Below the pieces are notes generated by a model. It was not told the origin of the DNA, made no database searches, and saw only the letters and a program-made list of their open reading frames with translations. A DNA stretch of 64,000 nt from Rhodanobacter sp. MP7CTX1. Its GTDB lineage: Bacteria; Pseudomonadota; Gammaproteobacteria; Xanthomonadales; Rhodanobacteraceae. Both the position numbers and the translations under genes were made by a program. Positions 1 to 10,203 of the stretch are shown in pieces; within the stretch, counting starts at the first letter, position 1; the number at the start of each line of letters is the position of its first letter. The stretch covers positions 248,001-312,000 of the forward strand of contig NZ_JACHCN010000002.1 in NCBI RefSeq assembly GCF_014205795.1, in the 5' to 3' direction.

Positions 1-919
1 GCTCTTGATCGGCCGGCCGTTCGGCGTTGAACGACAGTGTCTCGCCACTGATCGGATGCACAAACGACAATCGCTCGGCATGCAGCGCCTGTCGACGAAA
101 TCCGCGCAGCTCGGCGATCAGTTCGGGCGAGGCACCCTTGGGTAATTTCAGGCCGCCGCCGTACAACGGATCACCGAGCAGCGGATGGTTTATGTGCGCC
201 ATATGCACGCGGATCTGATGAGTACGGCCGGTCTCCAGCTGGCATTGCAGCAAGCTGTGCGCCCGGAAGCGCTCGCGCAGCCGGTAATGGGTCACCGCGC
301 GCTTGCCGTCTTCCTCGTCACGTACCGCCTGGCGCAGACGGTCGCCCATGCTGCGGCCGATCGGCGCATCCACCGTGCCGCCGGCCACCATCGTGCCCAG
401 CACCACCGCCTCGTACTGGCGCTCCACTTCGTGCCGCGACAGCAGATCGACCAGCGCGGTATACGCCGGCAGTGTCCTGGCCACCACCATCAGCCCCGAG
501 GTCTCCTTGTCCAGCCGGTGCACGATGCCGGCACGCGGCAGCTCGGCCAGCTTCGGATCGTGATGAAGCAAGGCATTCAGCAAGGTACCGGCAGGGTTGC
601 CGGCGCCCGGGTGCACCACCAGCCCAGCGGGTTTGTTCAGCACCAGCAGGTGCTCATCCTCGTACACGATGTCCAGCGCAATGGCCTCCGGCGTGCTGGA
701 TACCTCGGTTTCCAGCTGAACCTGCAGCAGCACCTGCTCACCGCCACGCAGCAACTGGCGTGGTGGAGCCTGGGCGCCATCCAGCGTCACCGCGCCGGAC
801 TTGATCCATCCGCTGAGCCGGGAACGCGAATAGTCCGGGAACATCTCGGCCAAAGCCTGGTCGAACCTGCGTCCTGCGGCTGTCAGCGGCACTACCGCCT
901 CGTGCCGAATCGTGGTCAT
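1..919 (-). CDS. rluD: 23S rRNA pseudouridine synthase RluD (3' end outside window)
   Basis: Makes pseudouridines in helix 69 of 23S rRNA (family knowledge). The reverse strand reads from an ATG at 919 as about 306 residues without a stop and leaves the window at base 1, so the C-terminus is missing. An S4-type RNA-binding segment covers roughly residues 18-70. The catalytic RluA/RluD motif HRLDKETSG is intact, with the nucleophilic Asp at about residue 137, close to its position in E. coli RluD. A conserved [10 protein letters not shown] block follows. The gene is divergent from bamD with about 70 bp between the starts, the usual arrangement in Xanthomonadales. RluD is preferred over RluA or RluC because of the S4 domain and the bamD neighbour. 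Confidence 0.93.
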   Translation of the reverse strand, partial: MTTIRHEAVVPLTAAGRRFDQALAEMFPDYSRSRLSGWIKSGAVTLDGAQAPPRQLLRGGEQVLLQVQLETEVSSTPEAIALDIVYEDEHLLVLNKPAGLVVHPGAGNPAGTLLNALLHHDPKLAELPRAGIVHRLDKETSGLMVVARTLPAYTALVDLLSRHEVERQYEAVVLGTMVAGGTVDAPIGRSMGDRLRQAVRDEEDGKRAVTHYRLRERFRAHSLLQCQLETGRTHQIRVHMAHINHPLLGDPLYGGGLKLPKGASPELIAELRGFRRQALHAERLSFVHPISGETLSFNAERPADQE

Positions 920-989
920 GCCTGGCTCCGCGGGCATCGGCCGGTTTCGGCTATCATGTCTTTTCGATCAAACATCTGAATTCTTCCCT

Positions 990-1856
990 ATGCGCCTATC
1001 TATGGGCTTGCCCAAGTTGCCGATGTTCAAATTGCCCGCCTTGAAAGTGCTCGCCGTACTCGCGCTCGTCATGTCGATGAGTGCCTGCTCCATTTTTAGC
1101 CACAAACGCGACACCCTCGACACCTTGCCGGTGGACGCGCTGTACACCAAGGCGCACGACTCGCTGGAGAACTCCGACTATGCCGGCGCGACCAAGGCTT
1201 ACCAGCGCCTGATCGCACGTTTTCCATCGGGTCCGTACAACGAACAGGCCCAGCTTGACATGGCCTATTCGCAGTACAAGGACAACCAGCTGGAAGAGGC
1301 GTATTCGACTGTCAACCGCTTCATCAAGACGTATCCGGCCAACAAACACGTTGATTATGCCTTCTACCTGCGCGGCCTGATCAATTTTGATCGCACCAGC
1401 GGCATGCTCGAGCGCTATGTCTATCGTGAAACCGCGCAGGATCGCCGCGACCAGGGCTACAACCTGCAGTCGTTTGATGATTTCTCGGAACTGGCACGTC
1501 GCTTCCCCGACAGCGCCTACACCGCTGATGGACGTCAGCGCATGATCTTCCTGCGCAACACGTTGGCGCAGTACGAGATCAACGTGGCCGAGTTCTATCT
1601 GCGCAACGAGGCCTATGTTGCCTCGGCCGACCGCGCACAGTACGTGATCGAGCACTACCAGCAGGCACCTCAGACGGGCGACGCGCTGGCCCTGCTCGCG
1701 CGCAATTATCTGTCACTGGGTCACAAGGAACTGTCCGACCAGGCCCGCCAGGTGCTGGCGCTGAACTACCCGAACCATCCTTATCTGACCGACCCCAAGT
1801 GGCCGCACGCGCCTTCCACGTTGCGCAAGATGGTGCCGTTCTCGGGTCATAATTGA
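990..1856 (+). CDS. bamD: Outer membrane assembly lipoprotein BamD
   Basis: Essential lipoprotein of the BAM complex that inserts beta-barrel proteins into the outer membrane. The reading frame is open from 912, but the signal peptide fits a start at 990 (288 residues); ATGs at 1002 and 1020 are also possible. A hydrophobic stretch LAVLALVMSMSAC ends in the lipidated Cys at about residue 33. The rest is TPR-like helical repeats, such as YNEQAQLDMAYSQYK and the conserved YAFYLRGL segment. Length matches BamD/ComL proteins. It is followed by a strong intrinsic terminator, so it is probably a single-gene unit. Confidence 0.93.
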   Translation: MRLSMGLPKLPMFKLPALKVLAVLALVMSMSACSIFSHKRDTLDTLPVDALYTKAHDSLENSDYAGATKAYQRLIARFPSGPYNEQAQLDMAYSQYKDNQLEEAYSTVNRFIKTYPANKHVDYAFYLRGLINFDRTSGMLERYVYRETAQDRRDQGYNLQSFDDFSELARRFPDSAYTADGRQRMIFLRNTLAQYEINVAEFYLRNEAYVASADRAQYVIEHYQQAPQTGDALALLARNYLSLGHKELSDQARQVLALNYPNHPYLTDPKWPHAPSTLRKMVPFSGHN

Positions 1857-1880
1857 TCGATCTGTAGTCTGAAAGTAGAA

Positions 1881-1909
1881 AGGCCGGCGAGTGATCGCCG
1901 GCCTTTTTT
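1881..1909 (+). terminator. Intrinsic terminator of bamD
   Basis: A perfect 10-bp GC-rich stem (1881-1890 with 1895-1904), a 4-nt GTGA loop and an uninterrupted T run. It starts 25 bases after the bamD stop codon. Confidence 0.9.
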
Positions 1910-1948
1910 GTGGGCGGCACCCCAAGTGCGAAAACCTGCGGGAGAGCC

Positions 1949-2023
1949 TGTGGGAGCGACTTCAGTCGCGATGCTCCTTTCCGCATGGCGCCGAGAAGCA
2001 TCGCGACTGAAGTCGCTCCCACA
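1949..2023. repeat. REP-like palindrome, copy 1
   Basis: Two 27-bp arms (1949-1975 and 1997-2023) are perfect inverted repeats around a 21-nt spacer. Each arm contains GGGAGCGACTTCAGTCGCGA, itself a small palindrome. The same arms recur at 26442-26520. The layout is that of repetitive extragenic palindromes common in Pseudomonas and Xanthomonadales. It lies between the convergent bamD and nadE genes. No REP-associated transposase is present in the window. Confidence 0.85.
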
Positions 2024-2041
2024 AGAGCTGCTCGTCGAGGC

Positions 2042-3673
2042 TCAACGCCAGCCCGAGGTTATCGGGTAGCGCCGCTCGCGCCCGAACGCGCGGGTGGTCA
2101 CGCGCGGCCCGGGTGCCGACTGCCGCCGCTTGAACTCGTTCAGCAGTACCAGCCGCACCACGCGGCGTACAGTATCGGCGTGGAATCCTTGCGCGGCTAT
2201 CTCTGCCTGCGACTGTTCGCCCTCGATGAAGCGCGCAAGGATCGCGTCCAGTTCGTCGTACGGCGGCAACGAATCCTGATCGGTCTGGTTGTCGCGCAAT
2301 TCAGCCGACGGAGGTCGTTCGATCACCGCGATAGGAATCACGTCGCCCTCGCCGGCCAGCGCGGCGTGTGCGTTGCGCCACCGCGACAGCTGGTACACCA
2401 CGGTCTTGTAGACGTCCTTCAATGGCGCGTAGGCGCCGCACATGTCGCCGTAAAGGGTGGCGTAGCCGACCGCCATCTCGCTCTTGTTGCCGGTCGCCAG
2501 CAGCAGTCGGCCGTGCTTGTTGGACAGTGCCATCAACATCACGCCACGCGTGCGCGACTGCAGGTTTTCTTCGGTGGTGTCCGCCGGCTTGCCGGCGAAC
2601 GCCGGCGTGAGTGCCGTGATGAAAGACTCGTAGGTCTGCTCGATCGAGATGATGTGATAGTCCACACCGAGCTGTTCGGCCTGTGCCCGCGCACCGTCGA
2701 GCGACAGCTGTGAGGTGTAGCGCGTCGGCATCATCGCCGCGGTGACGCGTTCAGCGCCCAGCGCATCGACTGCCAGCGCTAGCGTCAGCGCCGAATCGAT
2801 ACCACCGGACAGTCCCAGCAGCACGCCACCGAAACCGTTCTTGTCGATGTAGTCTCGCGTCCCACGCACCAGCGCCGCGTAAAGCGTCGCCTCGATCGAG
2901 CTGTCTACGGCAACCGGCCAGCTCTGCGCATGCAACCGGCGCGTGGCGGCATCGAACTCTACCCACAGCAGCGCATCGACGAAAGCCGCTGCACGTGCGG
3001 CGATCGAGCCATCGCCGTTGACCAGCATCGAGGCACCGTCATAAACCACTTCGTCCTGGCCACCGACGAGATTGAGATAAGCAAAGGCACAACCGGTTTC
3101 GCGCGCCCGTGCAGTCAGCGCTGCCTCGCGTTCGGTGTGCTTGGCCGCGTCCCATGGTGAGGCATTGATCACCACGATCAGCTCGGCACCTGCGGCAGCG
3201 GCCTGCGCCGCCGGCTCGGGCCGCCATACGTCTTCGCAAATGAGCAAACCAACGCGCACGCCTGCGATCATCACGGTGACCGTCTCATGGCCGGCACGAA
3301 AATAGCGCTTGTCGTCAAACACGCCATAGTTCGGCAGTGCCTGTTTGTGCGCAGTCACCTCGATGCGACCGTCGCGCAACAGGCTGGCCGCGTTGTACAC
3401 CTCGCCCTCGCTGTGCGGATGGCCGACCAGCGCGGCGACGCCATCGGTGGCGGTAGCCAGCGCGGCCAGCTCGCTCTCACAAGCAGCAAGGAAGCTCGGC
3501 CGCAGCAGCAGATCTTCCGGCGGATAGCCGCTCAGGGTCAGCTCCGGAAACACCACCAGGTCGGCGCCACCGGTACACGCTTGCGCGATCAAATCACCGA
3601 CCCTGGCAGCATTCGCCGCCACCGCACCAACCGCGAAATCGAACTGGGCTAGCGCCAGACGCAGATTTGCCAT
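2042..3673 (-). CDS. nadE: Glutamine-hydrolysing NAD+ synthase
   Basis: Makes NAD+ from deamido-NAD+ using ATP and ammonia released from glutamine. The 543-residue protein has the two-domain form. The N-terminal nitrilase/glutaminase domain carries the triad Glu44 (FPELTLSGY), Lys110 (HKQALPNYG) and Cys146 (LLICEDVW). The C-terminal synthetase domain carries the PP-loop motif LGLSGGIDSALTLAL and a later TGNKSEMAVGY block. The ATG at 3673 has GGAG 9 bases upstream. It follows sucCD on the same strand, separated by a hairpin, so it may be transcribed separately. Confidence 0.96.
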   Translation of the reverse strand: MANLRLALAQFDFAVGAVAANAARVGDLIAQACTGGADLVVFPELTLSGYPPEDLLLRPSFLAACESELAALATATDGVAALVGHPHSEGEVYNAASLLRDGRIEVTAHKQALPNYGVFDDKRYFRAGHETVTVMIAGVRVGLLICEDVWRPEPAAQAAAAGAELIVVINASPWDAAKHTEREAALTARARETGCAFAYLNLVGGQDEVVYDGASMLVNGDGSIAARAAAFVDALLWVEFDAATRRLHAQSWPVAVDSSIEATLYAALVRGTRDYIDKNGFGGVLLGLSGGIDSALTLALAVDALGAERVTAAMMPTRYTSQLSLDGARAQAEQLGVDYHIISIEQTYESFITALTPAFAGKPADTTEENLQSRTRGVMLMALSNKHGRLLLATGNKSEMAVGYATLYGDMCGAYAPLKDVYKTVVYQLSRWRNAHAALAGEGDVIPIAVIERPPSAELRDNQTDQDSLPPYDELDAILARFIEGEQSQAEIAAQGFHADTVRRVVRLVLLNEFKRRQSAPGPRVTTRAFGRERRYPITSGWR

Positions 3674-3694
3674 GAACTGAAGCTCCAGATACAG

Positions 3695-3722
3695 CGAAGG
3701 CCGCGACGAGTCGCGGCCTTCG
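3695..3722 (-). terminator. Hairpin between sucD and nadE
   Basis: A perfect 12-bp stem (3695-3706 with 3711-3722) and 4-nt loop, 24 bases after the sucD stop and 21 bases before the nadE start. The T run on the minus strand is poor, so termination of the sucCD transcript is likely but not certain. Confidence 0.6.
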
Positions 3723-3745
3723 CATTTTAGCGCCGAGAGGCTCGG

Positions 3746-4618
3746 TTACTTCATTAATTTGGCAAGCGTCTTGCCCAGATCGGCCGGCGACTTCACCGTG
3801 GTGACGCCAGCCTTTTCCAGCGCAGCGAACTTCGCCGCTGCGGTGCCCTTGCCACCGGAGATGATCGCGCCCGCATGGCCCATGCGCTTGCCGGCCGGAG
3901 CCGAAGCACCGGCGATAAACGACACCACCGGCTTCTTGACGTACTCGCCGATGAACTCGGCGGCGTCTTCCTCGGCGCTGCCGCCGATTTCGCCGACCAT
4001 GATGATGCCTTCGGTCTGCGGATCGTCCTGGAACAGCTTCAGGCAGTCGATGAAGCTGAGGCCGTTGATCGGGTCGCCGCCGATGCCGATGCAGGTCGAC
4101 TGGCCCAGGCCTTCGTTGGTGGTCTGGAACACAGCCTCATAGGTCAGCGTGCCGGAACGCGACACGATACCGACCTTGCCCGGCATGTGAATGTGGCCCG
4201 GCATGATGCCGATCTTGCACTCGCCCGGGGTGATGATGCCGGGGCAGTTCGGCCCGATCAGCACAATTTCCGGATGCTGCTGCAGCACGTTCTTCACGCG
4301 CAGCATGTCGAGTACCGGGATGCCCTCGGTGATCGCCACGATGACGCGGATGCCCGCATCGATCGCCTCGAGGATCGAGTCGGCCGCGAACGGCGGCGGC
4401 ACGAAGATCACCGACGCATCGGCGCCGGTTTCGTCGACCGCTTCGGACACGCTGTTGAAGACCGGCAGGCCGATGTGCTCACTGCCACCCTTGCCCGGGG
4501 TCACGCCGCCGACCACCTTGGTGCCGTAAGCGATCGCCTGTTCGGCGTGGAAGGTGCCCTGCTGGCCGGTGAAGCCCTGCACGAGGACCTTGGTGTTTTT
4601 GTTGACGAGAACGCTCAT
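3746..4618 (-). CDS. sucD: Succinyl-CoA synthetase, alpha subunit
   Basis: Alpha subunit of the TCA-cycle enzyme that converts succinyl-CoA to succinate with formation of ATP or GTP. The start at 4618 is set by AAGGAG seven bases upstream and gives 290 residues, the family length. The N-terminal CoA-binding Rossmann segment ([12 protein letters not shown]) and the phosphorylated active-site His, about residue 248 in [12 protein letters not shown], are present. It lies 11 bp after sucC in a two-gene operon. Confidence 0.97.
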   Translation of the reverse strand: MSVLVNKNTKVLVQGFTGQQGTFHAEQAIAYGTKVVGGVTPGKGGSEHIGLPVFNSVSEAVDETGADASVIFVPPPFAADSILEAIDAGIRVIVAITEGIPVLDMLRVKNVLQQHPEIVLIGPNCPGIITPGECKIGIMPGHIHMPGKVGIVSRSGTLTYEAVFQTTNEGLGQSTCIGIGGDPINGLSFIDCLKLFQDDPQTEGIIMVGEIGGSAEEDAAEFIGEYVKKPVVSFIAGASAPAGKRMGHAGAIISGGKGTAAAKFAALEKAGVTTVKSPADLGKTLAKLMK

Positions 4619-4629
4619 TCGATTGCTCC

Positions 4630-5793
4630 TTAAACCTTGGCCGCAGCCACGGCTTTCTGCGCCGCGTCGTTGAGATCGTCGGCCGGCGTGATCGCCAGAC
4701 CGGAGTTGGCCAGCAATTCGCGGCCCTTCTCGACATTGGTGCCCTGCAGGCGCACCACCACGGGGATCTTCAGGCCCACTTCCTTGACCGCGGCGATGAT
4801 GCCCTCGGCGATCAGGTCGCAGCGCACGATGCCGCCAAAGATGTTGACCAGGATGCAACGCACCTTGTCCGAGGAGAGGATCAACTTGAACGCCTCGGTG
4901 ACGCGCTCCTTGGTGGCGCCACCGCCGACGTCGAGGAAGTTGGCCGGCTCGCCGCCTGCCAGCTTGATCACGTCCATCGTGGCCATCGCCAGACCGGCGC
5001 CGTTGACCATGCAGCCGATGGTGCCGTCCATCGTCACGTAGTTGAGGTTGTACTGCACGGCTGCCGCTTCAGCGGCGTCTTCCTGGGTCAGGTCGCGCAT
5101 CGCGGCCAGGTTTGGATGACGGAATTCGGCGTTGTCGTCGGAGTCCACCTTGCCGTCGAGCGCGGCGAGGTTGCCGTCTTCCAGCACAGCCAGCGGATTC
5201 AACTCGACCAGCGCCAGATCCTGTTCGTTGAACAGCTTGTACAGGCCCAGCATGATCTTGGTCAGCTGACCGACCTGCTTGGCGTTGAGATCCATCGCGA
5301 AGCCAAGCTGGCGGCACTGGTACGGCTGCAGGCCTTCGACGAAGTCGATCACGATCGTGTGGATGTCTTCGGGCGTGTCCTTGGCGACCTGCTCGATGTC
5401 CACGCCGCCGTGCTTGGAGGCGATGAACGAGATCGCCTTGCTGTCGCGGTCGACCAGGATCGACAGGTACAGCTCACGGGCAATATTGGTCGCGTCGGTG
5501 ACCAGCACCAGGTTCACCGGCAGCGCGCGGCCGGCAGTCTGGTAGGTGGCCATATGGGTGCCCAGCATGCCCTTGGCTGCAGCGCGGACGTCGTCGAAGC
5601 TCTTGCAGAACTTTACGCCGCCAGCCTTGCCGCGGCCGCCGGCATGGATCTGTGCTTTGACCATCCACTGCGAGCCACCGAGATGCTTGGCAGCATCGAC
5701 GGCGGCATCGGGGGAATTGGCAACCTTGCCCGGCGGTACGGCGATGCCGTACTGCGCGAACAGTTCTTTGGCCTGGTATTCGTGGAAATTCAT
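4630..5793 (-). CDS. sucC: Succinyl-CoA synthetase, beta subunit
   Basis: Beta subunit of succinyl-CoA synthetase, carrying the ATP-grasp nucleotide-binding domain and the succinate site. The start at 5793 ([12 protein letters not shown]) has GAGG six bases upstream and gives 387 residues, one short of E. coli SucC. Recognisable blocks are [14 protein letters not shown] in the ATP-grasp part, ELNPLAV, and [12 protein letters not shown] with [10 protein letters not shown] in the C-terminal ligase part. It is the first gene of the sucCD operon and is divergent from pilS, with 287 bp between. Confidence 0.97.
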   Translation of the reverse strand: MNFHEYQAKELFAQYGIAVPPGKVANSPDAAVDAAKHLGGSQWMVKAQIHAGGRGKAGGVKFCKSFDDVRAAAKGMLGTHMATYQTAGRALPVNLVLVTDATNIARELYLSILVDRDSKAISFIASKHGGVDIEQVAKDTPEDIHTIVIDFVEGLQPYQCRQLGFAMDLNAKQVGQLTKIMLGLYKLFNEQDLALVELNPLAVLEDGNLAALDGKVDSDDNAEFRHPNLAAMRDLTQEDAAEAAAVQYNLNYVTMDGTIGCMVNGAGLAMATMDVIKLAGGEPANFLDVGGGATKERVTEAFKLILSSDKVRCILVNIFGGIVRCDLIAEGIIAAVKEVGLKIPVVVRLQGTNVEKGRELLANSGLAITPADDLNDAAQKAVAAAKV

Positions 5794-6080
5794 TCGATAC
5801 CTCGAGCGAACGGAAAACGTGGCGGCCGCACGCATTCACTGCGTGGGTCAAGAAGTCGGACGGCGGAGTGACGCGCTGCCGGGATGCAGTGCGCATGCCA
5901 CACAAACTGGCAAAAACCGCGCAATACGGCCGCCTATTTTCGCGGAAGCGGGCGGCAATGGAAAGAGCGGCGTGTTTTGACCGCCTGGCGGGTCGGCTTT
6001 CATGCACTGTGCCGCACTGCCGCCGCAGCGGCGAGCCGCCCGTCTATACTCGCGCGAAACCGCCAAGGAGTGCCCGCCAC

Positions 6081-7730
6081 GTGTCCAGCACGCCACTTTT
6101 GTCCACACCCGTTGCGCGAACCGCGACAATTCGCCATGAACTGACGTTTCTCAACGTCTTCAGGCTGGTGCAGGCGCTGGTATATGTTGGTCTGGCGTTC
6201 AGTCCGGAAGGACTGGGCTGGCCCACCTTGGGGACACCGGACTTCGCCCGCAGCATCACTTCGGCCTACCTGCTGTTTGCGCTGATCTCGCTGATGCTGA
6301 ATCGGCGCAGCATGGAATATGTCAACGTGGCGGTGTCCGCGGCCTTGATCGTGGACATTGCCGCCGCCGTGCTGTCGATTACGGCGATGCCCGACGCGCA
6401 TATCGGCATCGCGATGATGCTGGCGGTGAACCTGAGCGCCGGCGCGCTGATCCTGCCGCTGCGGCTTTCGAGCTTTTTTGCCGCGCTAGCCACGCTGGGC
6501 ATCCTGGGGCATACCTTTTTCGAGAGGTCACGGGGCGGGCCAGGTGATCGGGACCTGCTTGAAGCGGCCCTGTTCGGGCTGGCCTATTTCGCCAGCACCA
6601 CGTTATGCCATGTGCTGGGCCGCCAGTTGCGCGCCACCGAAGCCTTGGCCGAGCAGCGCAGCACCGATCTGGCGAACCTGTCCCAGGTCAATGAACTGAT
6701 CATCCGCCGCATGAAGACCGGCGTGCTGCTGGTAGACGACGCCAACCGCATCCACCAGATCAACGAGTCGGCGTGGATGCTGCTGGGCAACCCCGGCGCC
6801 GATCAGCGCGACCTGGGCCAGCTGGCGCCGGAATTGTCGCGCCGGCTATACCACTGGATGACCTCCGGAAAGCTGGACGAAACCGCCACCCAGCTCGCCG
6901 ACGGGGTGCCCGAGGTTGTGCCTCGCTTCACCCGCCTGGCGCCGAACGACGACTCGCACGTGCTGATCTTTCTCGACGATACGTCGCTGCTGTCGCGCCG
7001 CGCCGAAGAGCTCACGCTCACCTCGCTCGGCCGCCTGTCGGCGTCGATCGCTCATGAGATCCGCAACCCTCTGGCGGCGATCCGCTATTCAGCACAATTG
7101 CTGGCCGAGTCGAAAAGCATGGACAGCACCGACCAGCGCATGGTCGAAATCATCAACAACCACTGCATCCGGCTCAACGAGATCATCGAGAACATCCTGC
7201 AGTTGTCGCGGCGCGAGCGCTCGCGGCCGGAAACGCTCGACCTCGGCAAGTGGGCGCAGGGTTTCGTCGAGGAATATAGCCAGGGCAACGATCTTGGCGC
7301 CGACTCGCTGCGGGTCATTGCCAGCAATGGCCCTCCGGTAGCGGCTGTGGCCGACCCACAGCAACTGCAGCAGGTGGTGTGGAACCTGGTGCAAAACGCG
7401 CTGCGCTACGGCCGCATGCCGGGCGAACCCGCGCGGGTGATGGTAGTGACCCGACAGGGCGAACACGGGGTGCCCATCCTGGAAGTGATCGACCGCGGCC
7501 CCGGCATCGCGCCGAAGGTGGCCGCACAAATTTTCGAACCGTTCTATACCACCCACGAATACGGGACCGGGCTGGGCCTGTACCTGGCCCGCCAGATGAG
7601 CGAGTCCAATCAGGCCGCGCTGGAATATGTGCGGGTGGCCGGTGGTGGAAGCTGCTTCCGGCTGGTGCTGACGCCGCCGGCACGCAGTCCTGCCGACCCG
7701 GTGGAAGTGGCCCAAGCCAGCACGCGTTGA
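6081..7730 (+). CDS. pilS: PilS-type sensor histidine kinase
   Basis: Membrane sensor kinase that controls type IV pilin transcription through PilR. GTG at 6081 is chosen because AAGGAG lies 10 bases upstream and the family start fits (549 residues); the frame is open from 5868. About six membrane segments fill residues 20-190. A PAS-like region follows (MKTGVLLVDDANRIHQIN), then a HisKA domain with the phospho-acceptor His at about residue 325 (ASIAHEIRNPLAAIRYS). The HATPase domain has N, G1 (DRGPGIAP) and G2 (GTGLGLYLAR) boxes. pilR follows 53 bp later. The location beside sucCD matches the pil region of Xanthomonas, although pilA is not in the window. Confidence 0.88.
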   Translation: MSSTPLLSTPVARTATIRHELTFLNVFRLVQALVYVGLAFSPEGLGWPTLGTPDFARSITSAYLLFALISLMLNRRSMEYVNVAVSAALIVDIAAAVLSITAMPDAHIGIAMMLAVNLSAGALILPLRLSSFFAALATLGILGHTFFERSRGGPGDRDLLEAALFGLAYFASTTLCHVLGRQLRATEALAEQRSTDLANLSQVNELIIRRMKTGVLLVDDANRIHQINESAWMLLGNPGADQRDLGQLAPELSRRLYHWMTSGKLDETATQLADGVPEVVPRFTRLAPNDDSHVLIFLDDTSLLSRRAEELTLTSLGRLSASIAHEIRNPLAAIRYSAQLLAESKSMDSTDQRMVEIINNHCIRLNEIIENILQLSRRERSRPETLDLGKWAQGFVEEYSQGNDLGADSLRVIASNGPPVAAVADPQQLQQVVWNLVQNALRYGRMPGEPARVMVVTRQGEHGVPILEVIDRGPGIAPKVAAQIFEPFYTTHEYGTGLGLYLARQMSESNQAALEYVRVAGGGSCFRLVLTPPARSPADPVEVAQASTR

Positions 7731-7783
7731 CCTTTTGGCCCGCCCTAGTAACCTGCATCCATTCTCAATCGCCAAAGAAGCCC

Positions 7784-9184
7784 ATGACTTCACAGACCGT
7801 TCTGGTCATCGACGATGAACGCGACATCCGGGAACTGCTGACCATCACGCTCGGTCGGATGGATTTGCAGGTTGACGCTGTGGGCACCGTGGCCGATGCA
7901 CGCCGCGCCCTGGCCGAACGCAGCTACGACCTGTGTTTCACCGACATGCGGCTACCCGACGGCAGTGGCCAGGAGATCATCGAACTGATCGCCAGCACCA
8001 GCCCGGATACCCCCGTTGCCATGATCACCGCCTACGGCAATGTCGATGCCGCGGTGAATGCCCTGAAGGCCGGCGCGTTCGATTTCGTCTCCAAGCCGGT
8101 GGATATCCAGATGCTGCGCGGGCTGGTGCGCACCGCCTTGCGACTGGCCGAAGAGAAGCGCAACGGAGGCGCGGCGGCGAAAACTGGCGACTCCAGCGAA
8201 CGCCTGATCGGCGACTCGCCGGCCATGCAGCAAGTACGCGCCACCATCGGCAAGCTGGCGCGCAATCAGGCGCCGGTATATATCGCCGGCGAATCGGGTG
8301 TGGGCAAGGAGCTGGTAGCCCGATTGATCCACGAACAAGGCCCCCGGGCGAGCGGCCCGTTTGTGCCGGTCAACTGCGGCGCGATTCCGTCGGAGCTGAT
8401 GGAAAGCGAATTCTTCGGCCACCGCAAGGGCAGTTTCACTGGTGCCGGCGCCGACAAGGAAGGCTTGTTCCAGGTCGCCCAGGGCGGCACGCTTTTCCTC
8501 GATGAAGTCGCCGAATTGCCGCTGCACATGCAGGTGAAACTGCTGCGCGCGATCCAGGAAAAGGCGGTACGGCCGATCGGTGGCCGCGACGAAATTCCGG
8601 TGGATGTGCGGATTCTTTCCGCCACGCACAAAAACCTCGGCCAGCTGGTCGAGCAGGGTCAGTTCCGGCAGGATCTGTTCTATCGCATCAACGTGATCGA
8701 GCTGCGCGTGCCGCCGTTGCGCGAGCGTCGCGGCGACGTGCCCCAGCTCGCCGCCTTCATCCTGCAGTCGCTTGCCAGCAAGAGCGGCGACGGCATCGGG
8801 CAACTGCTGCCAGACGCGCGCCAGGCACTGGAGGCATACGACTTCCCTGGCAATGTGCGCGAGCTGGAAAACATCCTCGAACGCGCGATGGCGATGTGCG
8901 ACGGCGCCAGCATCGATGCCATCGACCTGATGCTGCCGCAACGCAGCTCACGCCAGAATCATGACACGGCTTCCACCACCGAGCAGCCGCAGAGTGTCGC
9001 CGCCGGGCTCGCGGCCACGGCCGATGCGAATGGCGGCCTGGACGACTACATCAGCAATCTCGAGCGCACCGCCATCGTCAAGGCGCTGGAAGAGTCCCGC
9101 TACAACAAGACCGCCGCCGCCAGAAAACTCGGCATCACGTTCCGCGCGCTGCGCTACAAGTTGAAGAAGCTCGGCATCGACTGA
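7784..9184 (+). CDS. pilR: PilR-type sigma-54 response regulator
   Basis: NtrC-family activator that drives sigma-54-dependent pilin transcription after phosphorylation by PilS. Start ATG 7784, preceded by AAAGAAG; 466 residues. The receiver domain has phospho-acceptor Asp54 (CFTDMRLPDGSG). The AAA+ domain has Walker A GESGVGKE and Walker B GTLFLDEVAELP. The sigma-54 contact loop is GSFTGA, a variant of the usual GAFTGA also seen in other PilR proteins. The C-terminus is a Fis-type helix-turn-helix (NKTAAARKLGITFRALRYKL). An intrinsic terminator follows. Confidence 0.9.
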   Translation: MTSQTVLVIDDERDIRELLTITLGRMDLQVDAVGTVADARRALAERSYDLCFTDMRLPDGSGQEIIELIASTSPDTPVAMITAYGNVDAAVNALKAGAFDFVSKPVDIQMLRGLVRTALRLAEEKRNGGAAAKTGDSSERLIGDSPAMQQVRATIGKLARNQAPVYIAGESGVGKELVARLIHEQGPRASGPFVPVNCGAIPSELMESEFFGHRKGSFTGAGADKEGLFQVAQGGTLFLDEVAELPLHMQVKLLRAIQEKAVRPIGGRDEIPVDVRILSATHKNLGQLVEQGQFRQDLFYRINVIELRVPPLRERRGDVPQLAAFILQSLASKSGDGIGQLLPDARQALEAYDFPGNVRELENILERAMAMCDGASIDAIDLMLPQRSSRQNHDTASTTEQPQSVAAGLAATADANGGLDDYISNLERTAIVKALEESRYNKTAAARKLGITFRALRYKLKKLGID

Positions 9185-9210
9185 GGGGCTGGATTCAACG
9201 GTGAAGTGAG

Positions 9211-9238
9211 ATGCCAGCGCAACGCTGGCATTTCTTTT
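9211..9238 (+). terminator. Intrinsic terminator of pilSR
   Basis: A 9-bp perfect stem (9211-9219 with 9223-9231), a 3-nt loop and the T-rich tail TTTCTTTT. It lies 27 bases after the pilR stop and closes the core block before the accessory cassette. Confidence 0.85.
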
Positions 9239-9585
9239 GGGCGAGTGCCGCTTGATCACTGATCGAAGCGATCGAGAACACTCCCCCTTTGATAGATATG
9301 CCCTAAAAGGCGTGGGCAGCCTTCAATGTCCCGTCGGGATATTGAGACTTTTCTCATTCCCTTCGTCGCCCCGCCGGTGATTGACTGGCAGCCGCGGTGA
9401 CTATCGGCCGCGCCCTGGCGCGGGAGGGAATACTTGCAAAACAAAACTCACAATCACGATGCATGCCGTCATAAGCCCTCAACGACACCAAGCCCGCACC
9501 TTGCCGTGTGCCGCGAGCCGCCTGCGAACTGTCCGAAGTACGCATCAGAGGCTCTCTTAAAACAAATACGGCTGCCGGAGGCTCA
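9239..9585. other. Intergenic region upstream of the type VI cassette
   Basis: No convincing gene, tRNA or repeat is visible. Reading frames on both strands are short and lack ribosome-binding sites. The sequence becomes more A+T rich towards 9585, so the left boundary of the acquired cassette probably lies here. Any promoter for 9586-12525 should also lie here, but no clear -35/-10 pair stands out. Confidence 0.5.
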
Positions 9586-10203
9586 ATGGCTATCTTTTAT
9601 CACGTCGTAGAAGGCGATCCGCTTGATAACGGGACCCATAGCGAGGTTATTGAAGGCCTAGGTGGTTGCACCATTGAGGGGTTTGACGGGAGATCCCGGA
9701 ATCAGGCTTTTATCGGGCATCGCGCCTATTGCGGAGTTTGCGAGAGCGCGGGACTGATAGCTGAAGGGCCGGGCACGCCCGATTACGACCTGCGAATGTA
9801 CGACGCCACTATTCGAGCGCATGAAGCAGTGGAGGGCGATATCGTCCTTTGCGAGTGCAGTCCCCCACCCCGAATCGTCGCTGTTTATGGGCGTAGCTCA
9901 AGCATCCAGGACATTGGCGGATCGGCGGCCCGTGCACCCGCGACGGCTATCACCCGGCACTCGAACCAAGCGAACCAAGCAAAATACTCTCGCTGGTTCC
10001 TGCTGCGTGACAGCACTACGGATGAGCCGCTGGCGAATCAGGCGTTCATTGCAGACGTGGGTGGCTCGATGCAGCGCGGCCAAACCGACTCTACTGGCTA
10101 CGCCCACGTAGCTGCCGATGAGGCGATGCCGGTGTCAATCCATGCAATGTTTTCGGCGCCTAAGCGCCCGCTTAATCCGAATCAGGAGCATGGTTATGAC
10201 TGA
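9586..10203 (+). CDS. PAAR-domain type VI secretion tip protein
   Basis: Predicted tip or adaptor of the type VI secretion needle that carries the effector encoded next to it. ATG 9586 has a strong GGAGG six bases upstream; 205 residues. The first ~105 residues have the PAAR-like pattern: VVEGDPLDNGTHSEVIEG, an AFIGHRAYCGVC repeat and an EGDIVLCEC repeat, with Cys/His residues suited to metal binding at the tip. After a linker, residues ~140-195 (RDSTTDEPLANQAF, QTDSTGYAHV) resemble the small beta-sandwich extension often found after PAAR domains. The stop overlaps the amidase start by 8 bp, so the two are translationally coupled. No VgrG, Hcp or other secretion gene is nearby. This is an orphan effector module. 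Confidence 0.75.
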   Translation: MAIFYHVVEGDPLDNGTHSEVIEGLGGCTIEGFDGRSRNQAFIGHRAYCGVCESAGLIAEGPGTPDYDLRMYDATIRAHEAVEGDIVLCECSPPPRIVAVYGRSSSIQDIGGSAARAPATAITRHSNQANQAKYSRWFLLRDSTTDEPLANQAFIADVGGSMQRGQTDSTGYAHVAADEAMPVSIHAMFSAPKRPLNPNQEHGYD